From Acephala macrosclerotiorum (Eukaryota; Ascomycota; Leotiomycetes; Helotiales; Mollisiaceae), in assembly GCA_014904845.1 (NCBI GenBank), contig MU119242.1, positions 62,001 through 126,000 of the forward strand: a DNA stretch of 64,000 bases, given 5' to 3'. Shown in pieces: positions 54,235 through 64,000 of this stretch. Made by a program: the position numbers and the translations under genes. How positions within the stretch are numbered: position 1 is the stretch's first letter; the number at the start of each line of letters is the position of its first letter. Under the pieces are notes generated by a model that was not told the DNA's origin, made no database searches, and was given only the letters and a program-made list of their open reading frames with translations.

Positions 54235-54992
54235 ATGGCAGACTCAGATCTCACCCCAAAGTTTGCCCCGTTCTTCGGGATGGTATGGTTCCAAAGCTTG
54301 ATGATGCAGAGACATTGTTGCTAACAGCTTCCCAGGCTGGCATTGCAGCTGCCATGACCTTTGGCTGTAAGTCGGCCCCTTAGGAACACCCATATACACA
54401 ATACTGATGATTGTATTGAAGGTTTCGGAGCAGCGTATGGCACAGCAAAGTCGGGTATTGGAATTGCAGGTGTTGGTACCTTCAGACCAGATCTTATTAT
54501 GAAGGTACCTTGATGCCGAAGCCTCTCATGTATCTGCGAATCATTCCTAATGCTCAGCTATAGTCACTTATTCCAGTCGTCATGTCTGGTATCATTGCCG
54601 TCTACTCCCTTGTTATTGCAGTCCTCATTGCTGGAGATATGGGTCCGCCGCCTGCCCAGAACTATAGCTTGTTCAAGTATGGTTACACAGTCGCCCATCG
54701 GAAAGGATATAGCTAATAGTAGCATTAGTGGTTTCATGCATCTGGCTTGTGGTCTCTCTGTTGGTTTGACTGGAATGGCAGCTGGGTATGCGATCGGAAT
54801 CGTTGGAGATATGGGAGTTCGATCATACATGCAACAGTCGAGGATATTCGTCGGTATGGTTCTGATCTTGATTTTCGGGGAGGTTCTGGGTTTATATGGG
54901 TCAGTATTACCTCCAAAGCCCCAGGTTATGTCCATACTCACGGTTATAGACTGATTGTCGCTTTAATCCTCAACACGAAGAGCAGAGGCTAG
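54235..54992 (+). CDS. VMA11: V-ATPase proteolipid subunit c' (Vma11)
   Basis: Membrane-ring subunit of the vacuolar proton pump Vo sector. ATG at 54235 (CACAATGG). Six short exons with standard GT-AG introns encode [45 protein letters not shown] with [29 protein letters not shown] with [37 protein letters not shown] with [10 protein letters not shown] and [21 protein letters not shown], and [13 protein letters not shown]. About 163 aa with four helices; the proton-carrying Glu is in [10 protein letters not shown]. Wording such as [17 protein letters not shown] and LNTKS identifies c' (Vma11) rather than c (Vma3). Splice phases are consistent throughout (for example TTCAA|TGGTTTC). The residue pair CF before GAAYG is slightly unusual. 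Confidence 0.93.
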
Positions 54993-57659
54993 AGGATATT
55001 TACCCGATTAGAATCCGGGAACCAAGGAACACAATAGCTATCGATATGAAACGTACGAATACCATTGTTTGATTACAGAGGAGGGATAGGTGCATTGGCG
55101 GGAGTTTGGTTGTGTACAAAGGCACAGGAGGTCCATAGGAGATCTCTAACCTCGAATATTTTGTACAATTCATTCTACACTGGAGGTCAGACATACGATC
55201 GCGACTTCATCTCTGTGGCCTTCGACGTTCAATTGCCCAGGAAGAGTGCTCGTATAGAACATATTCACCGTGGTCTTGAGGGCGAGTTTCCAAACTCAAA
55301 ATACGGTGCTGAGTCTCCTTTGGGGAAGTATCCCGATGTTCGTTCTGCTGTTTGTTCTGCTCTGTTCATGTTGGTATCTTCCTCCTGATGCTTCTCAATC
55401 ATACTTTCGGACAATTCTGTTGCAATCAGTCTCCTTCCTCTTGCGTTCATGGGATGTTTCCTCCTGGATGACGATCTCACCTAATACCGCGGAAGGAATA
55501 CCACCTCGGGCAGTGTGCAAGTTCTCTTGAAAACGGGATGCTGAAGCTATTCCTGCATCAATTTTGTTGAAAGTCCTTCTCCTTCCTTTTACGTTCATGG
55601 AGATTCTTTCTTCTAACCGATGATCTCACCTTTTGTCGCAGCACAATCGCGCCCTCAGGCTGCCAGCCTACAAGCTTGCTTGTGAAGAGGATAATATGAA
55701 GTTATTCCTGCATGAAGTCACTCCTGATCCGGCGTGCCGTACCGGCAGAAGTAACACCTTCCCAATTTATCCTCTATTATCATATAAGCTTTTCCTTCTA
55801 GAAGTCCTCTATGATTCATCCGTGGAGCTACTGCGGGTTTTCACGGCGAAGTTAATGTAAGACCTGAAGACGACAGTTGGCAGTGCCTGCAAAGGAAACG
55901 CCTGCCTCATTCATCCTCTTATCACAAGCTTTTCTTTCTAGAAGTCTGCGGCTTCTAGTCTCTATACCGGTAATCGTCTTGCGGAGCTAATGCAAGTGCT
56001 CTCGCGGCTAAGTTGATGTAGGATTGGAGCAGACAGACTGCTGGTTGATATTGGATACGCTCTTACTTGATTGAACAATCGCTATTCGGGTGTTTATGTA
56101 TGGCATAATGCCGATATTGTTCTCCTTCCGGATCTGTACAACAGAGCCGCATACGAGCACATCAGATCACTCCCCTGCGGGTGATGCACAATGCAGCATG
56201 ACTGGAGAAAAATCGATGCACGATCGAGGCTGCGCCCGTACCTTGTTCTGTACCCTACTCTTTCCTCCGTACCTGAACGACATATGGACCCGAAATCGCG
56301 TGTTCTTGGCATCTATGCCACGAGCGAAAGGGGCGAATGCTATCCTCCAGGCCTCCTATCAATCTGTCAGATCAATTACAAAGCACTTAGATCAACAGCG
56401 TCTAGGGTTGATGGACATCTGGTCAGCCTGGTCATGTCTATTATCAATTCACATGATTACATCCATAGCCGTCTTCATTGGCTATTCTCTATCTCGACGA
56501 TGTCCATCACCACTGATCCCTCTCGGTGAAGCAGCATAGTCATTGGCCATTCACGACGTCCCTTCATTTGGCATCTCTCAACCCCACTGCACCCCTCATG
56601 CAGCCATCTGAGACATATCGTGCAGCCACCTTCTCCTCTGGGGCAAATGTGTTTGTTTCAATGCGCCTACTACCCCACCCCCACCGGCGCACCCCTCTAC
56701 AGCGATCCTGAAGCCTTCCTTCGCGCCAAGATGAAATGGCAGTTACTGGTCGCGCATTGGAAGATGCTTGTTAATGCTTGTTTGCCATCCTGGCCTCGGC
56801 AGCACTTGAGTGTACGATAAATTAACCTTCCGGAGCTCGCGACCTTCTGGAAGTTTGATTCGCGGGGCAACACCCAGCCACTTTACCTCGGAAAGGAGGT
56901 ATCGTTTGTGAGTGGCTGACAGCGTTCGCCCCCAAGATAAGATCCAAGGTACAATCGCTTCTGGAAGCCAAAGCCAACGACCGCCGACTCAACTGCTGAC
57001 TAGCGGGCAGCCCCGCCATAATGTCCAGCACAGAACTAAATAATGGCGAACATCCCACCTCCACCTTCCTTTCACAGCCACATCTCCGATGTTCCCCCAA
57101 CGCTGCATGCCATAATTCAAGCTTAAACGTTCCTTAATAATGTCCGCATGCCGAATCGAGGGCTACAGCTGTAGTACAGCGACTGCAAGCCGGCAGTCGA
57201 CCTTAATTTTATCTAGACGGTCGACAGTTTCATGGAGGAGATCGTCCGGTTTGCTTATGTCGAGAAACGCGATGTAGATCCTGATCTGATTCTGGCATCC
57301 GTCGACCTCCATTTGTCTGCACGCCTTCTCTGGAAAGGAAGCTCATATCGTTCCTCCTAGTCTCCTTCTTGGTAAGGCTCTAGGAGCTGAACCGAGCTTG
57401 TCGATATCAGAAGGACCTTGCTAATCAGACAGGCATGCGATCAGGTCGATCTAAGGTTGTACATCTGTGATCGTCATTTTGGGATGAACTGGACTCAACC
57501 TTCCTTCCTCGGACCATTACTGGAAAGTTCACAATGTCCGAGATGGACCACTTGTAGCTTCGAGGGACAGGATATAAGCTCCAGTACCTCCCATCTGAAT
57601 TTCCTCCTCATCTCGCTCACAGCCTCTCATTCTCTACATCTTCAGTCGCTGCCTTCAAG
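54993..57659. other. 2.6 kb gene desert; repeats at 55.3-56.0 kb; protease promoter at the right end
   Basis: Besides the repeat array (separate entry) only short conflicting frames are seen. A stretch at 56620-56820 (plus) reads PTGAPLYSDPEAFLRAKMKWQ, protein-like but isolated. The last 200 bp before 57660 are C/T-rich (TTCCTCCTCATCTCGCTC) and contain GATATAAGC (about 57570) as a TATA-like element for the protease. Confidence 0.45.
55340..56025. repeat. Diverged tandem repeats, about 140-bp period
   Basis: Paired segments: CTCCTTCCTCTTGCGTTCATGG (55430) and CTCCTTCCTTTTACGTTCATGG (55577). GAAGCTATTCCTGCAT (55545) and GAAGTTATTCCTGCAT (55696). AAGCTTTTCCTTCTAGAAGTC (55787) and AAGCTTTTCTTTCTAGAAGTC (55925). 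GCGGGTTTTCACGGCGAAGTT (55832) and GTGCTCTCGCGGCTAAGTT (55996). Four or five degenerate units; no coding potential. Confidence 0.75.
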
Positions 57660-58978
57660 ATGCTTTCCGTCATCACTGTCCTCGCCCTCGCTGCTGCGGC
57701 TCAAGCTGCTCCAGCTCCAGCTCCAGCTCCAGCAGCCAATGTCCAAGGCAGCACGGCTTTCTCTGCTACTGCGGTTCACAACAGCAACTTCATCCGCAAT
57801 GGAACTGCTGCTATGTTGAAGGCATACGCCAAGCACAACTTGAAGCCAACTCACGATATGCCTGAATCCTTCTTGGCTGCTCTCGCCAAGCGTCAAGACG
57901 GTTCCGCAACCGCTGTCCCCTCTGACGGCGTTGAGTATCTTGTCTCCACCGTTGTCGGTGGCCAGACTTTAGACCTGGACTTTGACACTGGATCCGCTGA
58001 TCTGTAAGTCTTCCGTTTTCACATTCTAGACTACAGAAACCAACACGACTTCATAGCTGGGTCTTCTCCTCGGAACTCGCGGCAAGCTCCCTCACCGGTC
58101 ACGCCTACTACACCTCCTCCAAGTCAAGTACCTACCAAGCTCTCTCTGGTTACACCTGGGATATCAGCTACGCAGACGGTTCCGGCGCCTCTGGAAACGT
58201 TGGACTCGACACCGTGACAATCGGCGGAACGACTGTCACCAGCCGTATGTCACTCCTCTTCCCAAACACTTCTTGAAAAGCTTAAAGACTAACACATATC
58301 ACAGAAGCCGTCGAGCTCGCCGAGACGGTCTCTAGCTCATTCGTCTCCGACGCCGCAGATGGCCTCGTTGGTCTCGCCTTCTCGTCCATCAACACCGTCT
58401 CCCCCCAACAACAATCCACATTCTTCGACAACGCACAGTCCTCCCTCGACTCACCCCTCTTCGCCGCCTACCTCCCCTTCAACGCCGACGGCGCTTACGA
58501 TTTCGGCTACACCGATTCCTCAAAATATACCGGTTCAATCACCTACACATCCGTTGATTCATCTAACGGATTCTGGGAATATCCTTCTACGAGTTATAAG
58601 GTTGGATCTACGGTCCATAGCTTGAGTGGATACACCGGTATCTCCGACACCGGAACCACTTTGATTCTCATGGGCGACGCTGCCGTCACAGCTTACTATG
58701 GCCAAGTTTCCGGCTCTAGCTACTCTTCCAGCGAGGGTGGATATATCTTCCCTTGCTCCGCCACTCTCCCAACCTTGAGCTTTAAAATTGGGAGCACTTA
58801 TGCTACGATCCCAAGTTCGTTGTTGAACTATGGAACCGCGAGTGGAAGCAACTGTTTTGGATCTTTGCAATCAGTTGGGTCTGGAAGCCAGAACATCTAC
58901 GGAGATGTTTTCTTCAACGCCTACTACGGAGTCTTTGACGCTAGCGGACCTAGCTTTGGCTTTGCGACTATTGCGTAG
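57660..58978 (+). CDS. Secreted aspartic protease (A1 family, aspergillopepsin-like)
   Basis: Extracellular acid endopeptidase. ATG at 57660 follows a TATA-like, C/T-rich leader. Signal peptide [16 protein letters not shown], then an Ala-Pro repeat (APAPAPAPA, from a GCTCCA microsatellite), and a propeptide ending in the dibasic site LAKRQ (about residue 77). The mature enzyme has [30 protein letters not shown] (first catalytic DTG at about 110-112), [37 protein letters not shown], and [12 protein letters not shown] (second DTG). A Cys pair follows (FPCSA...SNCFG), then [17 protein letters not shown]. Introns at about 58004-58056 and 58245-58304 have consensus ends and correct phase. About 400 aa, normal for the family. 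Both active-site aspartates are present; probably active. Narrow substrate range is not predictable. Confidence 0.95.
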
Positions 58979-59738
58979 ATGGTTCTGGGGGACCTGGAAT
59001 GAGTGAAGGGAAATCGAAGGGTGGTGATGAAAAGTAGGCGGCAGAGGGAGGATGAGGGGCGGTATGGATGGCAGATTTTCTAATTTTTATCTTTGTTCGG
59101 GATATCACACATGAGAGGAGATGAAACGCATGAGTTGGAATCTTGAAAATGAAAATGAGAAGTTGAATATTCACTGCTCAAATCTTAATATGTGACGTGA
59201 AGTATTGTTACCTGATGTGATTGCGACCTATGACTTAATTGATGTTATGCAAGCTTGATGATAGTGACATTTCCTCCAATTCTTTCGGTTACCTGTCATG
59301 AATACCATGATACGCTACAAGGCCTAAACATCATTGATATCTGTCATAAATTCTTCAACAGCAACGAAGTTGATGTTGATAGCTAACATGTCATATCCCC
59401 AATTTGTGGAGCCGTGGGGGCCACATGCAGGTACCACCAGAGACCTCGGGAGCTGCCTCTTTCTAGCTGACGCCAAGCGCGTCATTCAACCTCCCTACCT
59501 ATCCCATTCAGCCTTAAAGTCTCGGGTACGGTCGCCTATCTCCGAGAAGTTTCTTGTCACAATGCGATCAATCCCGTTCATGTATATCTGATATCATTTA
59601 CTATTGCGTGCGTGGCAGTAATCTAAGCCAGCAACTATGTAGGTATAGTATTACATCCCAAGCCCAAACTCCAGCAACGCCTGCAGATTTGCAATCTGGT
59701 ATCCGGTCCAATGATAGCGATAAGTGATAACGTACAAC
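58979..59738. other. Intergenic between convergent protease and metallophosphatase genes
   Basis: 3' flanks of two convergent genes; nothing else supported. Confidence 0.5.
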
Positions 59739-61623
59739 CTAGCAATCTTGCTTCCAGTTCTTCTGGACCCAGTCTACCATCCGCTCTGTCATCGTATCCT
59801 CGGTATACATCTCGACATCCTGCTCGCTGTAGATCTGGCCAGCGAATCTCAAGGCTAGTAGAACCCATGGCTTGATGAAGTCGATGAATACAAGGTCTAC
59901 ATTCTCTGGGTCACCTTCTGCTGGCATGGCGATAGCGCTTTGCACGACGTTTGGTACTGGGTAGAAAGAGATAGGGGCGTGCAGAGTATCGTCTCCGTCG
60001 TCGCCAGCTGCGTCTTTGGTTGTATAGCCTGGGATTAGATCTGGTGCAGAAGATGAAGACATGAGTGGTGATTGTGCTCCTGGTAGATAGGAATTGTGGT
60101 TGGGAGTGCTGGGCGCAATGATAGCTGTTTTGATAACTATCTGCTCTGGTGGTGCCAAGACCGAGGCTTCAAGATTAGAGGATGTGAAGAGATCACCTCC
60201 GCTATTGATGATCTTGAGAACTTGTTTTGCTGATTTGTAAGGTACATCTTTGATGTAGAGGAATTTGCTGACGAATGGAGACACGATGTAAGTTGTGTCG
60301 CGCGTGAACGGTCCTTTGAAGATGTCGAATCTCATAGCACCTGTATTGGTGAGAGCTAATCTGGAGATGTCCCTTCGGTCCTCCTTGACTGCAATAGCTG
60401 GTACAACCTCAGTTTCTAGCCATGTGACTAGGCTGCCGTTGCTGGGATAGGGGGCTCGGTTAAGCCAGAGATCTTTGGGAGCACACCCATAGAGCTCGTC
60501 CAGATTTTCTGCCTTTCTCGCTGCATGAATTTGCTTTGAAACGTTCTTTCCATGTTCTGTTGAGAAGGTCGTCTCGTTCAAACCTGTGTGGTAATAGTAT
60601 CCATACAGATTGTTATCAATGTACCTCCTCTTGAAAGACATGCTGGCAAGCTCCTTGGAATCTCCTTTCTTTTCCTTTCCGCTGATACCGTCAATGGACA
60701 TCCATCCGATTGTCTCCATGTATCGGCCAGCCTGCACGCCGTAAGCCTTGGAGTCGTACTTGAAATAGTTGCGGATGTGGCTGTGACCACCAAAGAACTG
60801 GATCGGAGTATCCCACTTCTGACTTCTGATGGCCTTGAATATAGCCTTGTACTCAGGTCCTTCCAGGGTGACATGCCCGATAACCACAAAGAGGTCGACA
60901 TCCTCCCTGATAGCATCTTGAAACCACTTTTCCTTGATGGTTTTCTCCACTGGTTGAACGACTGTATTGTTGGCATTTCCGGTGAAGTTGAAGAGAAACC
61001 CGAACGCCAGCACCCGAATGCCCTGATTCTTCGTTGTAAACTTTCGATATCGTTGTGCCATAGGGACTTGCTCCCCAGTCTTTGGTTTTATATAATCAAG
61101 ATTCGAAGCAAGGTAATTGCCCTTGAAATTCGGAACCGTCACATCATACTCCCTGTCTGCAGCATCGGTCTGGTACAACTCATGGTTTCCGGTACAGATA
61201 ACATCGATGTCTTGCTCCTTAATGATATCGTATAGGTATTTCCCTTTCGGTGTTGTGGCGTCGTACAGCCCATTTCCTTCTATTCGATCACCAGTATCGA
61301 TCAGGAGAACGTCCGCGCCCAATCCATCTGCTTTCTCTCGCATGCGCTCTGCGAATGAGATGTAGTCGCCCCAATCCGCGGAGTACTGTGCTCTATATCG
61401 AGTTAGTGACTGCAGAGGAGTATAGGTGGAGGACAATAGTTGGAGCTTACTCTTGGAGATGGCCGGCATGCCAACCATGAGTGTCTGTCGTTTGCATGAA
61501 ATTTAGTTGACCCCATGGCAGATCTCTCATAGGAGCCACTACCGGTTTGGGAGCTTGAGGTTGCTCAGCTGCAGCCAGAGCCAGTAAAGTGGCGGTCCGT
61601 ATCAACAAACGTTTCGTCGTCAT
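59739..61623 (-). CDS. Secreted/vacuolar calcineurin-like metallophosphatase with 5'-nucleotidase-type domain
   Basis: Two exons: about 61451-61623 and 59739-61392, with a 58-nt GTAAGC...GATATAG intron, giving about 608 aa. Exon 1 starts MTTKRLLIRTATLLALAAAEQ, a signal peptide, and ends QTTDTHGWHAGHLQ. All metal-binding blocks of the phosphoesterase fold are present in order: DTHGWHAGH (D-x-H), LLIDTGDRIEGNG (GD), VICTGNHEL (GNHE), FVVIGHVTLEG (H) and FFGGHSHIRNY (GHxH). The C-terminal half is the 5'-nucleotidase-like substrate domain (ALTNTGAMRFDIFKGPFT, YIVSPFVSKFLYIKDVPYK). The yeast relative is the uncharacterised YHR202W type. The true start is the 61623 ATG, since reading exon 2 alone would lose the signal peptide and the first metal ligand pair. 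It is divergent from GatA with under 160 bp between starts. Confidence 0.92.
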
Positions 61624-61720
61624 CGTATTGTTATGTCTAGAACATCGAACGGAAGAAAGAAATCAAAGCGGGAATTGGATAGATAGCCTTCACAGTCGTG
61701 TAGGATATCTTTTCATCCAA
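61624..61720. promoter_or_regulatory. Very short divergent promoter between metallophosphatase and GatA
   Basis: 97 bp between the 61623 start (minus) and the first in-frame GatA ATG (plus). Both genes must share or overlap regulatory DNA unless GatA starts at 61779 or later. Confidence 0.5.
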
Positions 61721-63940
61721 ATGAAAGGTAAAGAAGTCGAGGAGGGACAAGCTCACAAGGTTGGGCAATGTGACTGGATGCACTTGCAGCCTCGCGGGAG
61801 GTTGGGAGCCGATAAGAATCACGATAAGGAAGTAAGATCTTACAAAACCCTTCTCCTAAATCAACACGATAGAACTACTGGTACTCAACAGCCGCGAGTA
61901 CTCGTACGCGTGTTGTCTCAAAATCTCAATGCTATTGTCAATGTAAATGGAGACAGATGTCGCGCCCAGTTGCACGAAGCGCCGAAGAGAGTATTCAGAG
62001 GGTGCTCAGACATGGCATGTCCTCCAATGTTTTCATCCCTAATAATTCCACACCCACCAAAGCAGGTCTGTCTAGATTCCTTTACACTCGCCGTTAAGCT
62101 CAACATGTTGACCGATATATCAGGATTCTTGGCCCTCTCCCCCCTCCAGCGCGAGATCGCGATCAAAGACAATATTGCTACTACGCCGTTCTTAACAACA
62201 TGTGCATCACGAACGCTGCGATTGTACCAAAGTCCCTTCGAAGCAGGCGTTGTCCAGGAGCTTCGGCAGCGTGGGGCTACAGTGGCTGGGAAAACCAATC
62301 TCGATGAATTTGGAATGGGCTCTCACTCGACAAACTCCTTTTTCGGTCCTATTACGAACGTACCTCCATTTCAAAGAATATCAGTTGGTGGCAGCTCTGG
62401 GGGCAGCGCGATTGCAGTAGCTACAGAACAATGTGGTCTGGCTCTAGGAACAGATACCGGTGGCTCGGTACGACTGCCAGCAGCGTATACTGGTATTACT
62501 GGTTTTAAACCTTCCTACGGCTACATATCTCGTTGGGGCGTGATACCATATGCAAATTCCTTGGATACCGTGGGTATTTTGGCCCTGTCTACTCATCTCA
62601 TTGAGTTGGGGCTCCAATGCTCTTCTCATCCAGATCCCCGAGATCCAACCTCTCTCACTGAAGACAGCCGGCGTCGAATTAGAGTCTCCCTAAGAAGAAG
62701 CAAAAAGAGAGAAAGAGAACGTCGGCTTGCACTTGGAGAATTAGGGGACCCATTTCATGAAAAGGCGAACTCCCTTGTCAATCTCAGGGTCGGTGTTCCA
62801 ATGGAATACAATATTGAAGAACTGGAACCAGGTGTACAGAGAGTCTGGCGATCTGCCTTAAAATTATTACAAGATAAAGGTGCCACATTGGTCCCCATCT
62901 CCCTACCAAATACAAAACATGCTCTCTCAGCATACTACGTTCTGGCACCTGCTGAAGCGGCATCGAATCTCTCCAAGTACGACGGCGTCAGGTATGGGTC
63001 ACGAGCCAATGGTGAGGATGGAGCTGGAGGCCTTTTATACTCTACTACAAGAGGACAAGGGTTTGGTGAGGAGGTAAAACGACGAATCCTCCTAGGCTCA
63101 TATACTTTGAGCTCAGAAGCGAGGGATAATTACTTCTTGAAAGCTCAGAAAGTCCGGAGACTGGTTCAGCGAGATTTCAATCGGGTTTTCGCTGCCGAAA
63201 ATCCTCTACGGCCAAATGAACAATTCGACTTGAGCGATCTGGAGGAGTCCATACCAATGCAAGACAAGCTAGGCCCTCCCCAGGTAGATGTTATCGTGTG
63301 TCCAACAGCTCCAACGACTGCACCGGATCTAGAGGACGTCTCCAACCAAACACCCGTTGATACCTACATGAACGACGTTTTCACTGTTCCTGCAAGCCTT
63401 GCAGGTCTACCGGCTATCAGCGTGCCGTTCACGGTCCCCCGACGCTTCAGAAAGACTAATCATCCCAATTACGCCGGGATCCAAATCATAGGACAATTTG
63501 GAGATGACCTCCGAGTGATCGATGTAGCGAAAAGACTCGAAGCACTTAGAGACTTCTCGAGGACGCTCTCACTCGTCAGCAATAAGTTTGCAGCAGACCG
63601 TGAAACTCTGGATTTAGTGGGCCGGTTGAGGCAGGCAGATAAAGATGGCGATAGTGTCGAAGCACTACGTGCATTATACCTCACGGAAAGGAAGGAACGT
63701 ACGAGAGCTCGTCCGCACATTCGGAAAATTCCTGGAGACGGAGACTCTCGTCCCTGGCCAAGGGAGAAGCGGCTTTCATGGAGCAAGAATGGCAATGAAC
63801 TCATAGCCATGCCAAGTAACCGAATTACGCACGGACACAAGTCCTTCAAACCAATAACCGATGCAGAGATTGATCAGGAGTTTCAAGGTGCCCTGGACAT
63901 CTGGGAGCGGATAAAGGGCTCAGGCGACGAAAAGGCTTGA
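61721..63940 (+). CDS. HER2: Mitochondrial glutamyl-tRNA(Gln) amidotransferase subunit A, with C-terminal extension
   Basis: Converts Glu-tRNA(Gln) to Gln-tRNA(Gln) in mitochondria as part of the GatFAB-type complex. The amidase domain is complete: EIAIKDNI (catalytic Lys), AGKTNLDEFGMGSHSTNSFFG, VGGSSGGSAIAVATEQ (cis-Ser), LGTDTGGSVRLPAAYTG (nucleophilic Ser), GFKPSYGYISRWGVIPYANSLDTVG, NLRVGVPMEYNIEEL, FTVPASLAGLPAISVPF and YAGIQIIGQFGDD. The start is uncertain: in-frame ATGs exist at 61721 and 61779, and LSQNLNAIVNV (about 61914) marks the conserved N-terminal helix. A probable 84-nt intron (about 62067-62150, GTCTGT...CCCTCCAG) is in frame and stop-free. After the usual end (VIDVAKRLEAL) the frame continues about 130 residues (RETLDLVGRLRQADKDGD... 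to GSGDEKA), which I do not recognise in GatA. Confidence 0.88.
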   Translation: MKGKEVEEGQAHKVGQCDWMHLQPRGRLGADKNHDKEVRSYKTLLLNQHDRTTGTQQPRVLVRVLSQNLNAIVNVNGDRCRAQLHEAPKRVFRGCSDMACPPMFSSLIIPHPPKQVCLDSFTLAVKLNMLTDISGFLALSPLQREIAIKDNIATTPFLTTCASRTLRLYQSPFEAGVVQELRQRGATVAGKTNLDEFGMGSHSTNSFFGPITNVPPFQRISVGGSSGGSAIAVATEQCGLALGTDTGGSVRLPAAYTGITGFKPSYGYISRWGVIPYANSLDTVGILALSTHLIELGLQCSSHPDPRDPTSLTEDSRRRIRVSLRRSKKRERERRLALGELGDPFHEKANSLVNLRVGVPMEYNIEELEPGVQRVWRSALKLLQDKGATLVPISLPNTKHALSAYYVLAPAEAASNLSKYDGVRYGSRANGEDGAGGLLYSTTRGQGFGEEVKRRILLGSYTLSSEARDNYFLKAQKVRRLVQRDFNRVFAAENPLRPNEQFDLSDLEESIPMQDKLGPPQVDVIVCPTAPTTAPDLEDVSNQTPVDTYMNDVFTVPASLAGLPAISVPFTVPRRFRKTNHPNYAGIQIIGQFGDDLRVIDVAKRLEALRDFSRTLSLVSNKFAADRETLDLVGRLRQADKDGDSVEALRALYLTERKERTRARPHIRKIPGDGDSRPWPREKRLSWSKNGNELIAMPSNRITHGHKSFKPITDAEIDQEFQGALDIWERIKGSGDEKA

Positions 63941-64000
63941 TCCAAAGCTGAATCTCCCTTTACCTGAAAGCTAGGCACGAGAAAAGGGGTTGCAGCTGGC

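Noticed and set aside
60588..61235. 215-codon plus-strand frame inside the metallophosphatase gene
   Set aside because: Antisense to clearly conserved catalytic blocks; no recognisable domain.

Overview
The window is nuclear DNA of a filamentous ascomycete. Genes carry short GT-AG introns of roughly 45-60 nt and lie on both strands. Recognisable products include Rad30/pol eta, Prp38, Gcn5, Rom2-type RhoGEF, Vma11 and Pfa5, together with fungus-specific families such as a CFEM/Pth11-like receptor, RfeG, an Och1-like GT32 and small Cys-rich 'CCxC' proteins. Isolated AT-rich islands and several pseudogenes disrupted only by TGA/TAG codons fit a genome that has undergone RIP-like C:G to T:A mutation. 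Leotiomycetes/Helotiales is my best guess from the feel of the protein families; it is not proven here.

Layout. At 1-0.8 kb is the N-terminal part of an rfeG-like gene (minus), then an empty 2 kb and DNA polymerase eta (minus, 2.9-5.0 kb). From 5.3 to 20 kb the window is gene-poor: a tiny membrane/coiled-coil gene, a decayed transcription factor, two small Cys-rich zinc-ribbon-like genes (8.1 and 16.7 kb), a decayed NTF2/SnoaL-like gene (9.6-10.1 kb) and PFA5 palmitoyltransferase (11.2-13.1 kb). At 20.2-26.2 kb are a conserved hypothetical protein, PRP38 divergent from a small membrane protein gene, and a newly assembled three-exon small Cys-rich gene. At 28-33.4 kb there are mostly relics: an ABC-C transporter fragment and a nearly full-length but multiply disrupted fungal membrane protein. 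At 34.8-43.9 kb are an acyltransferase-3 protein, a GT32 mannosyltransferase with a tandem-repeat tail, a GCN5-type acetyltransferase set between two AT-rich islands, and a CFEM GPCR-like protein. At 46.5-48.7 kb are two neighbouring hypothetical proteins sharing an 'AAYC' motif. At 49.6-64 kb is a conserved housekeeping stretch: a ROM2-type RhoGEF divergent from VMA11 (V-ATPase c'), a 2.6 kb repeat-bearing desert, a secreted aspartic protease, and a metallophosphatase divergent from mitochondrial GatA.

There is no evidence of an operon-like pathway or secondary-metabolite cluster. Neighbours look functionally independent apart from three divergent pairs with shared intergenic regions. The most unusual elements are the small Cys-rich gene families, the divergent-looking Gcn5 between AT islands, introns that are multiples of three and free of stops (so they read through), and the pseudogene clusters. 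Intron coordinates are read by eye; gene ends were checked against reading frames.
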